DNA of 30,234 nt, taken from the NCBI GenBank assembly GCA_011947345.1, contig JAAVTG010000271.1, forward strand, positions 1 through 30,234, in the 5' to 3' direction. The notes under the pieces are model-generated. The model searched no databases and had not been told where the DNA came from. It saw only the letters and a list, made by a program, of their open reading frames with translations. Both the position numbers and the translations under genes were made by a program. Of this stretch, positions 23,201 to 30,234 are shown piece by piece. Position 1 is the stretch's first letter. Every line of letters starts with the position of its first letter. This DNA is from Phytophthora quininea. Lineage: Eukaryota; Oomycota; Peronosporomycetes; Peronosporales; Peronosporaceae.

Positions 23201-24062
23201 CGAGGTCACGAGTACTGAGGCTGCTGAAGTGGAAGTGCCTATTGTGAAACAAGCTGATAATTCGGTCTTGGATTTATCCCTGACTGCTGCAGAGACAGAT
23301 GAAGCAAAGTTGATGCAAATCGAGGACAAGAAAGTGGTTGACACAGCCCCAGCAACCGGCGTTGTGCTTGGTGGGTCTCCAGCTCCACTTTCACGTGGCT
23401 TCCAGCGAATTAAGAGGCTTCAAGTAGCGATCGGCGTGCTAAACTTCTTGGAGAAAGACTTTTGTAGCCCAAAGCGTGTGAACCAAGTCAAGGAAAGTGG
23501 CGTCGCTTCTCCATCTCAAAACCGATTTCCAGCGGAAGCATCCGGTGAAAAACCAGCAAGCACTCACAGAGGCTCAACATCTATGCCAACACCAAAGACT
23601 GCCCCCAAAGCAGAAAAGGAAGACGGAACCAAGGATCCCCAGTCCATTCCAACTCCAGTACAGCCCAAATCCAAGGCGCTACTAAAACTTATTGAAGATC
23701 GAAAAGCTAAAGAGTCCGACGGGAGCCTCAACGAACCAATTGGAACGCCTCGTCCGTCTCCGTTTGGCGGAGGAAAAGCAAACTTTCTTGGCGAACTCCA
23801 ACACCGATTCCAGCGCAAGACATCAAGCACAGAAGAAAACAGCAGTGAAAGCAGTGACGGTGGTCATGATGGGCCTAAAAAGCCAATGAATTTTCTGGAC
23901 GAATTGAAGCGCGCATCAGCCAGGAAAAACAGCGATCCAACCGAAGCAACGACAGCGACGGCAATCTCAGCACCAGAACCAGCTAACCATGTAGATGGAA
24001 GAGCTCCTCCCGCGCCCCGCAATTTTCTAGACGAACTGAAAGCTCGCACTGCTCCAAAGTAG
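20252..24062 (+). CDS. Large coiled-coil protein with C-terminal NFLDELK repeats
   Basis: Not a family I can name. The coding signal is continuous on the plus strand from MKPRGPEDLTSS to the TAG at 24060-24062, but it moves between frames five times: near 20427-20432, 20695-20697, at the A7 run 20793-20799, about 21985-22030, and CTTGG at 22531-22535. Each step equals one missing base. The total length plus five is a multiple of three, giving about 1271 aa. Parts in order: a short helical motif (FRLYAEAKVQREHKDLLYSK), a basic Ser/Arg/Pro-rich disordered region, a coiled coil (about 21330-21900 and 22040-22230), and a compact hydrophobic block (about 22240-22570: YDLAVYLKTNRFLHWLVTH, SFFMDFTTYDINELCAMARV). 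A second coiled coil and a disordered tail with repeats follow. The tail repeats resemble WH2 or DAD-type actin/formin motifs, so a cytoskeletal role is possible; this is inference only. Confidence 0.7.
23781..24059 (+). repeat. Three NF-L-(D/G)-EL-(K/Q) repeats at the C-terminus
   Basis: Within the coiled-coil gene, ANFLGELQHRFQRK (from 23781), MNFLDELKRASARK (23889) and RNFLDELKARTAPK (24021) repeat about every 36-44 residues, separated by Ser/Pro/Glu-rich linkers. A looser relative, ALLKLIEDRKAKE, starts near 23677. An amphipathic helix followed by basic residues is the pattern of WH2 and DAD motifs. The protein ends directly after the third copy. Confidence 0.65.
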
Positions 24063-24151
24063 CAGAATCACTGTGAAAAATCGTCATGCATTCCTTGCCG
24101 TCGTCAGCATCGCTGTGCCGACCTTGTCGATGCCACTGAAGATGCGATCCA

Positions 24152-25300
24152 TCAAATACGGGGCACTGCAATGTGGGGACTTCGAGCGCGAAGACACCAC
24201 CATCGAGATAGCACAATAACGGGCTCTCCATTCTCGTTCTGGTGCCAAGCGATCATGATGATCACGGTCATGTCTTGACGTACGCGCTCCAGTGGACGAT
24301 ACGGGAACAGCTCGTCTTCTTCCACGACGTCACAGACTAAGATACCGTACTCGGTTTGCTCGCCCTGTGCTGGATGGTACTCTCCAAACGCGATATTGTT
24401 CGTGTCGACTTGCACGCCGTTGGCGAGGGTGCTAACCAGTCGGTTTTGCGCTACTGCACAACCTGGCTTGGGGTCGTCGTTCTCTCGCACAGTGATGTCG
24501 CCCACAGCTCCCGAGATGCTGATCTCGATATTGTAAATGTACGTCTGTAGCGCAGCAACAATCGCTTTCACGCTGCAGGCTCCTGGCAGCGGCACCACCT
24601 CAAATCTCAACGACACCATATCACCGTTGGTCGCTTGGAACCGTTTCCGATCGCAGAACTCGGCAGCAGACAGGAAATGTTGTCTTTCAGCAATAAACTG
24701 CTGCGAGATCTCAACCGCTCGCATTTCATTTGTAAAAGCGATTCCTGCCGCTCGGCTGGGTCTTTGCCGAGATGCGCCTGCAATTCAAACGGCCTACCGG
24801 AAGTACGCTGCAAAAAAGCAATGTTGTGTCAGGTGGAGAAACTACAATCGCTGGAGTTGGGGCGTGACGCACCAAAAACTGAGAAAACATAGAGATGGAG
24901 TTGGCAATCGTCAGTCGCTGCTCTTGGAGCGCCTTGTGCATCGTTTGGTTTATAAGTTCGCGTCGCATCAGCTCCTCACGTTGTTTTAACAGTTCCGTCC
25001 GGTGGGCGTAGAACTCCATCTGCTTCTGCAGTCGCTTGATTTCCTCGGTCAGCGCCTCAATCTCGGTCTGTCATACACGAAATCATGAAGCACAAGCTCG
25101 AGCAGCCACTTATGCTATCACACAATGCACTCACCCTGCGTCTCACGTAGGTCCTGATCTTTGGCTTCTTGACCTTCGGACTCGCGTTGCGCCGTTGCTG
25201 TCTGTCGCGTCCTTTTTGCAGCAGAATCTTGGATCCCAGTCTCCTGTTGTGAGGCTTCCGCTGACGACGGCGACGCCTTCGCGTCGTCTTGTTCCGTCAT
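24152..25300 (-). CDS. Oomycete M96-like protein, bZIP-like plus START-like, copy 2
   Basis: Paralogue of the gene at 14007-15246 with the same structure. Exons are complement(25135-25300), complement(24873-25067) and complement(24152-24807); the introns are 67 and 65 nt, phase 0. Exon 2 is again exactly 195 nt. The basic end of exon 1 (KVKKPKIRTYVRRR) and the coiled coil (TEIEALTEEIKRLQKQMEF) form a bZIP-like region. Exon 3 carries the START-like part with FEVVPLPGACSVKAIV and GDITVREND. It ends at PHIAVPRI, about 40 residues shorter than copy 1. There are two frame breaks: near the T5 run at 25213-25217 (one base too many or two too few) and near 24712-24716 (one base missing). The predicted length is about 338 aa. 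A protein-like frame upstream (25353-25562) may be an extra 5' exon. The stop lies 89 bp from the convergent coiled-coil gene. Confidence 0.6.
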
Positions 25301-25352
25301 CTGCGAGTTCTCGTGTCTTCGGCGACGAATTGAGCAATGGCGACAGTTTTTG

Positions 25353-25562
25353 TCAGACCTTGCCAAGTTGACCGTAATCTCGTTGCAAAACTCGTGCAGA
25401 AACCAGCGTGAACATCATCTCCTGCGTCGAGGCCAAGAATCGCCAGGAACGGCACTCCAACCGCGTTGCCACGAGTTCAGTAGGGGCTCCATCGTTGCCC
25501 GTACTTGGTTGTTGATGCTGGTGTTTAATTGGTGGCGGCATCTCTTCCTCTCCCGAAACCAT
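25353..25562 (-). other. Possible 5' exon or upstream ORF of M96-like copy 2
   Basis: A 69-codon frame starting MVSGEEEMPPPIKHQ and ending with RDYGQLGKV and a stop. It contains the 12-mer shared with copy 1 (25369-25380, the D-Y-G-Q codons). A GT after GGCAAG and the CAG just before the ATG at 25300 would join it in phase 0 to the copy 2 start. The donor GTCTGA is poor, so an upstream ORF in the leader is equally possible. Confidence 0.3.
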
Positions 25563-25688
25563 TCTTCCTATGTACCGTCGTAAGATTTGGTCGACTATCC
25601 CTATCCACTCGATCGACGCAGCGGAGAGAGTGCAGACACTCAGTTAGCATTCCCTCGTCCCTTCCGTAATGACTCTGGTGTTGCTAGC

Positions 25689-28600
25689 ATGACTGGCACC
25701 GCGACTTCCTCGTTACCTTCGGAGGCCTGCTTCGGAGACGTCCTGGACGCCAAAATCGCCGATGTGGTCGATACCAAGCAGGCCAAGTGGTTTGGCGTGT
25801 TCATGCCAGCGTTGCGGACTTTCCACCAGTGCTTTGGCCACTCCGACGTCCCGGAAGACTTTGTCGTACCGCATTCTAGCCCCAGTTGGCCCACACGCTC
25901 GTGGGGACTGCACTTGGGCGAAATCATCCGTCGCAGTGGTGACACTCAACGGATTTACTGCAAACAAGTCGCACAGTCCCAGCAGGAGCTGCAGCAGTTA
26001 AAGTTCACGTGGACGACGACGAATATCGCGGACCGAACTTGGACGCAGCAAATTCTGCCGGCGTTGAAGACTTTCCGACAGGAATTTGGGCACTGCAATG
26101 TGGAGCGAGGGTTTGTTGTACCGGAGCAGGAGCCGTGGGCCAGAGGCACGTGGGGAGTGAAGCTGGGGGCGATTGTCAACAGAATTCACACTGATCATAG
26201 TTATGCGAAGCAAACAGAGAGAGACAACAAAGTTTTAGAGAAACTGGGATTTGTGTGGGACGTGCTCGAAATGGAGTGGAAGAAACGTGTTTTACCGGCG
26301 CTTGTCACGTTCACAAAGGAATTTGCAGAGGATGACCCTGTGGTTCCTGATTTTGTGGTCCCTTCCGAATTGCCATGGCCCGAACAAACGTGGGGGTTTG
26401 AGTTGGGGAGGTTTCTGTGTGATTCAAAACGGAGAGACGAGTTTTTCCCACAGATTGGTCGAGATGCGCTCGTCTTGGACGACTTGGGCTTTGAAGTTGA
26501 ATTGTCCGATTCGGTGTGGAAGAATCACGTGGTGCCGCTCTTGTCGATTTTTGTTTCGGAATTTCCTAGTGCATCATCACTTCCTGGTGATTTTGAAATA
26601 CCGCGGCAACAACCATGGCCTAGAAAGATGTGGGGTTGAAACTGGGCTTGATCGGCGCACAGAATTCCGAACGGTTGGCCGATGTCGGGCTAAGTTGGAA
26701 ACAGAGAAACAACTCAGTTTCGTTCCAATCTCCCTCAAACGTTCAAGACAGCAACACTCACGTTTGGAAAAACAGGATTCTTCCTGCCCTGGTCACGTTC
26801 GTTAAAGTTTTTAGGAACTGCTATCTCGGAGACCTTTTCGTTGTTCCATCTCACGAACCATGGCCGAAGCCGTCGTGGGGACTGAATTTGGGTGCTGTTA
26901 TCGCTGATTATTGCAAAAGTGGAGCTTTCTTTGAGCAGATCGGACGAGATGCGGATGCACTAACTGAATTGGGCTATTCGTTCAAACTATCTGCTGTGGC
27001 GTGGAAGAAACATGGAGCGCCTTTGATCCGCACGTTTGCAGCAAATTATCCGGGTGAACTAGTACCCAACGGATTTATTGTTCCCAGTAACCCACCCTGG
27101 CAAGAAAGTGAGGGGGGTTAAGCTCAGTTGGATCGTACGGTGGAATACACGCCTCATCATTGCACTCGAGCGGGAGTGGCGGATTCAGGTTCTGAAAGCC
27201 GTCGAAGTATTTCATCAACAGAATGGCGATATCGCTATTGGAAAGGCATTTTCAATACCGTCTCTAGCGCCGTGGCCTACTGTGACGTGGGGGATGGATC
27301 TTGCCCGCATCTTGCACAGACTCAACACTAGGAAGCGTTATGGTGGTCACATTGCCCTCACTCGCATGGCCAAAAGCATCCCCACTCCCCAAAACCATCG
27401 AGATGAGATGTGGGAAAAGATTTTTCTTCCATCGAAGACTTTGTGATAGAGTTCGGGCACTGTGAGATCAAGCCTGATTTTGTAGTCCCATCAACACCGT
27501 CCTGGTCCGTTTGGGGCCTCCAGTTAGGCGAGATTGTCGTGGAAATGGGGAAGACTGGCGTGTTTTTCGAACATGCCGGGCGATACGCGACGCGGCTAAG
27601 CAAGCTTGGTTTCGATCTGATCTTGTCCGCCGCGCCTTGGGAAGACCACGTTGCCCCACTCATTGCTACATTTGCTCGCGTGTGCCCGCACAGAACGATT
27701 CCAAGGGATTTTGTTATTCCATCGGAAGAGCCTTGGTCTGAAAATGTGTGGGGTGTTCATTTGGGCGAAATCGTATCGTGCAATTTGAGTCAAGTGGATG
27801 CTGTGGAACGCCGATGGAAGCTTCAAGTGATGCAAGCTGCAGATGCGTTCTATTACGAGTACGGCGGGCAAAAGCTTGTAAGTGACTTTCTGGTACCATC
27901 TCGGCCTCCGTGGCCCGATAAGCTCTGGGGCAGATCGCTTCAAAAGATCTTGACAAGAGCAAATGCCTGTCGTCAGTATGATGGGCACGCATCTCTTGTT
28001 AATGGGGCTGAAAATGACAGTCCGAGTGAGGTCGATCAGCGATGGACGGACCTTGTTATGCCTGCTCTGCGCGCATTCGCCTCGATTTTTGGACACTCCC
28101 GAGTTGCAGAGGGTTTTGTGGTTCCAACTCAGTCCCCGTGGCCGAAAAAGGTGTGGGGCTAGAGCTTGGGAATATAGTTGTTGGAGTCGAGCAACGCGGC
28201 GATTACTTCATTCAGATCGGCAGACATGCAAACCGCGTGGAGCATATCGGTTTTAGATTTCAGTTTGCTGAGTTGGCATGGTCCAAACGGATGCCGTCTC
28301 TGTTGCACAAGTTTAAGACGCAATTTGGTCACGACATTGTTCCCGAGGGGTTCGTGGTCCCCGCAAACGATGCTTGGCCTCAAAAACTGTGGGGCTTTAG
28401 CTTGGGCAAAATAATGTCGTGGTCTTCCAAGTTGGTGTGGCGACAACAATCTGGGCGATGGCAAGACCGCCCGATGCTGGAAGAGAGCGCTCTCTCTGGT
28501 AAATATGGCCACTGTCGAGTGCGGGACGACTTTGTCGTTCCTCGGAAGCTGCCGTGGCCAAAAGTGTTGTGGGGAAAACGTTTGGGTCGATTCTGCGTGA

Positions 28601-29129
28601 TATGCACCAAAGCGGCAACCTTTTCGTTCTTGGTTCGTCAGGTGTTGATTTCCGTTGCTCTGGACGAGTATTTGGCTTTGTCTTTAAGCTGAATTCCGTG
28701 TCGTGTGAATCCCTCAAAGAGTCGGATGAGAGCGAGGGAGAGTCTCTAGCAAACTTTTATCAGAGAAACACTGCACAGCAGAAGCGACCGCGAGAAACTC
28801 AACTAGGTAGTCGACGCGATTGCTCTAGTCTGGAGCTGCCTTTGCCCAAGAGACAGATAGGAGTATATTCACCCAGATCTCGACAGGAGCGGATACGAAG
28901 GTTCCTGGTGAAGCGGGATCAGCGTGTGTGGAGCAAGGAGGTGAAATATGACGTGCGCAAACTTGTTGCAGACGTTCGCCTGCGCGTCAAGGGGCGATTC
29001 GTGGCCCGAGAGGACGAAAATTGTTGCGAGAACTCATCAGCTTCACTTGATGTGACGTTCAATTCTTATAACGATGCCAATGTAAGCATAAACAGACACA
29101 CACTACCATTTTGGCGTTCACTTAGTTAA
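25689..29129 (+). CDS. Tandem helicase-associated-type repeat protein with C-terminal CCT domain
   Basis: Probable nuclear regulatory protein. From the ATG at 25689 the sequence encodes about 13 tandem repeats of roughly 80 residues with the pattern W...PAL.TF...FGH..V...FVVP...PWP...WG..LG, resembling the helicase-associated (HA, PF03457) domain that oomycetes and other stramenopiles carry in large tandem arrays. No helicase domain is present. After an acidic, Ser-rich linker (SLKESDESEGES), the last 80 residues contain a CCT domain. The frame changes near 26632-26635, 27100, 27430, 28155-28158, 28495 and 28575-28578, several of them in GGGG or AAAA runs. Repeats continue across every break and the net change is zero modulo three, so I annotate one gene of about 1150 aa. 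The start could lie upstream (in-frame open from 25587). The stop lies 9 bp from the stop of the convergent beta-lactamase-like gene. Confidence 0.75.
25780..28690 (+). repeat. About 13 tandem HA-type repeats (roughly 240 bp each)
   Basis: Units begin at a Trp-containing helix, for example KWFGVFMPALRTF (25785), TWTQQILPALKTFRQEFGHC (26038) and EWKKRVLPALVTF (26276). Each has a central FVVP-x4-PW(P)-x3-WG-x2-LG core and often an ending like L..LGF.W. Later copies are more diverged: the seventh (from about 27166) has FSIPSLAPWPTVTWG and the ninth lacks the last third. The repeats differ strongly at DNA level, so the array is old. Confidence 0.75.
28881..29013 (+). other. CCT domain (CONSTANS/CO-like/TOC1 type)
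   Basis: RQERIRRFLVKRDQRVW, then KEVKYDVRKLVADVRLRVKG and RFVARED, reproduce the CCT consensus R-x5-RY/F-x2-KR-x3-R-x4-I-x-Y-x2-RK-x2-A-x2-R-x-R-x-KGRF. In plants this domain mediates nuclear import and binding to NF-Y or DNA. Here it closes a repeat protein with no B-box or receiver domain. Confidence 0.85.
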
Positions 29130-29138
29130 TCCATTCCA

Positions 29139-30234
29139 TCAGTTGTCCGGTTTTGTGTAGAAGCGCAAAAACACCTCCAGCAAACTCCATGCCAATGTGT
29201 TAACTTCGCCGTCACTTTTGCTGAAGCCGTCTCTCTCCATACTCGGCTCGCGCTTCTCGAGGAAGTCCCGCGGCTTGTACGCCTGGAAAGCGTCGAGGTT
29301 CGGGAAGAGCAAACGGACGTCGTTCGTGAAGGCGCTGGCGACGAGGTCATATTGGCAGCAGGGGTTTGCATGGACATGCAAGTCGTTGAGCATGCTGTGC
29401 TACCACAAAACGCAATTTTCGACGGCCAGTTCTTGCTTTTGCTCGCTCCATCAAAATCAACGCCAATGCCTTGGGCGAACGCTGGGTACATTGGGTTTCG
29501 AGTGTTGACAATTTGGGCGATAGACTTTGTTTTCAGCAGCTTGGAATGATGTCCGTGCTCGTCAAATAGGTCATTGTAGATCTTGTGCATGTCCTTTGCG
29601 GTGGACTGCAGTCCCTGGACACTGCTGCCCAGATCCTGGTAGATCTGACAGGTCCCTGTAGCAACATGATGCATCTTCTTCTCGACTACAGCATTCGATC
29701 CATTGGAACTATCACTGTCGCTTCCACTAGCACTGGCATTAGGTTCTCGGTGTGCGTAATACTGCACATATTCATCAACAAGGTTAGGCTGCACACCCAA
29801 GGCGCCCGCAAACGGGTCGTACGATGTGAACTGCAGGTTCAATGGTTTGAAAATATGGTTCTCAAGTACTCTCCAAATCTCATCCCACTGAGTCGCTCCA
29901 CCATGTACGCCAGCAGCACATAGTTATCCTCCGAGTAGGAATAATTCGTCCCTGGCTTGAAGGCCAAGGGGGCGTTGACGAAGCTTCCGATCTGAGCTCC
30001 AAAGCTGTCCAAGGCATAGAGAGACCTCCCTGGGCTCACCTTAATCCCTGACCCCATGTACATGAGCTGTTGGAACGTAATCTCTTGACACTCATCACTT
30101 CCCTCAATTTAGGACACCACTTGGTCTGGTTCAAAGCCCCAAACTCCTGCCAGTCCTGCAGCGTCAAGTACTTGCTGACGGCTCTGTCCAGGCTCACAGC
30201 TCCTCTCTCTTGTAGTTGGTACAGAGCCACAGCC
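29139..30234 (-). CDS. Serine beta-lactamase-like / penicillin-binding-like protein, 5' partial
   Basis: Beta-lactamase family (PF00144; class C, D-Ala-D-Ala carboxypeptidase and LACTB relatives), probably an exported or organellar hydrolase with an unknown substrate. Visible features: ITFQQLMYMGSGI, which corresponds to the 'itv..LLtHtSGi' segment; PGTNYSYSEDNYVLLAYMVE, which contains the Tyr-x-Asn second active-site region; and IFKPLNLQFTSYDPF, which is the 'if.PLGM..T' element. The catalytic Ser-x-x-Lys should lie upstream, beyond the window edge at 30234. An insertion rich in Ser/Asp (ASGSDSDSSNGSN) is not part of the family core. The frame breaks near 30103-30107, 29861-29866 and 29391-29395, each explained by one missing base. 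The C-terminus reads LEVFLRFYTKPDN, stop at 29139-29141. It is convergent with the HA/CCT gene. Confidence 0.8.

Noticed and set aside
22950..24231. Minus-strand frames under the coiled-coil gene (for example 22950-23252 and 23983-24231)
   Set aside because: They are antisense shadows; the plus strand has continuous coding character across this interval.
25780..28690. CRISPR-like or satellite array
   Set aside because: The about 240-bp periodicity is at protein level only; DNA units are strongly diverged and encode a repeat domain.
12640..30110. Programmed ribosomal frameshifting or stop readthrough
   Set aside because: The breaks lack a common slippery site or downstream structure, occur up to six times in one gene, and are almost all one-base losses in simple runs, which fits sequencing error better.
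1..30234. tRNA, rRNA or CRISPR loci
   Set aside because: No cloverleaf-like TTCGA-containing arms with matching stems, no rRNA core sequences and no short direct-repeat arrays were seen by eye.

Overview
The window reads as nuclear DNA of an oomycete (stramenopile; Phytophthora/Pythium-like). The coding genes are eukaryotic and most are split by very short introns. I can place fifteen introns of 56-72 nt, with GT...AG borders and often a CTAAC-like branch site. Tail-to-tail genes are separated by only about 10-90 bp. The family content is also typical of oomycetes: a bZIP-like/START-like 'M96-type' pair, helicase-associated-type repeats, an AKR1-like ankyrin palmitoyltransferase, and hAT, mariner-like and LINE remnants.

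Layout. (a) 0.4-2.5 kb, minus: a NIPA-type Mg2+ transporter preceded by a secreted-type Cys-rich domain whose cysteine pattern matches a Frizzled CRD. (b) 2.5-11 kb: a repeat-rich, gene-poor stretch with a mariner-like transposase remnant (about 3.1-3.4 kb), a hAT transposase remnant with a BED finger (about 4.0-5.1 kb) and a degenerate APE-type LINE on the minus strand (about 6.65-9.1 kb). (c) 11.2-13.9 kb, plus: a glycerol-3-phosphate/DHAP acyltransferase. (d) 14.0-15.25 kb, minus: M96-like copy 1; then a short RING-like gene or remnant, plus. (e) 16.3-17.7 kb, plus: an RsmH/METTL15-type mitochondrial rRNA methyltransferase, four exons. (f) 17.7-20.0 kb, minus: an ankyrin-DHYC S-acyltransferase, seven exons. 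(g) 20.25-24.06 kb, plus: a large coiled-coil protein ending in NFLDELK repeats. (h) 24.15-25.3 kb, minus: M96-like copy 2. (i) 25.7-29.13 kb, plus: about 13 tandem helicase-associated-type repeats followed by a C-terminal CCT domain. (j) 29.14 kb to the window end, minus: a serine beta-lactamase-like protein, truncated 5' by the window edge.

No gene cluster of one pathway is evident; these look like housekeeping and regulatory genes packed next to a transposon island. The most unusual architectures are the CRD-NIPA fusion and the HA-repeat/CCT protein, which shares a short divergent promoter region with M96-like copy 2.

A caution for every reader: eight of the eleven gene features carry single-base (rarely two-base) frame breaks that leave the protein intact on both sides. 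They mostly lie in short homopolymers and are nearly all deletions. The simplest reading is under-called homopolymers in the assembly, not pseudogenes. CDS coordinates are therefore given across the breaks.
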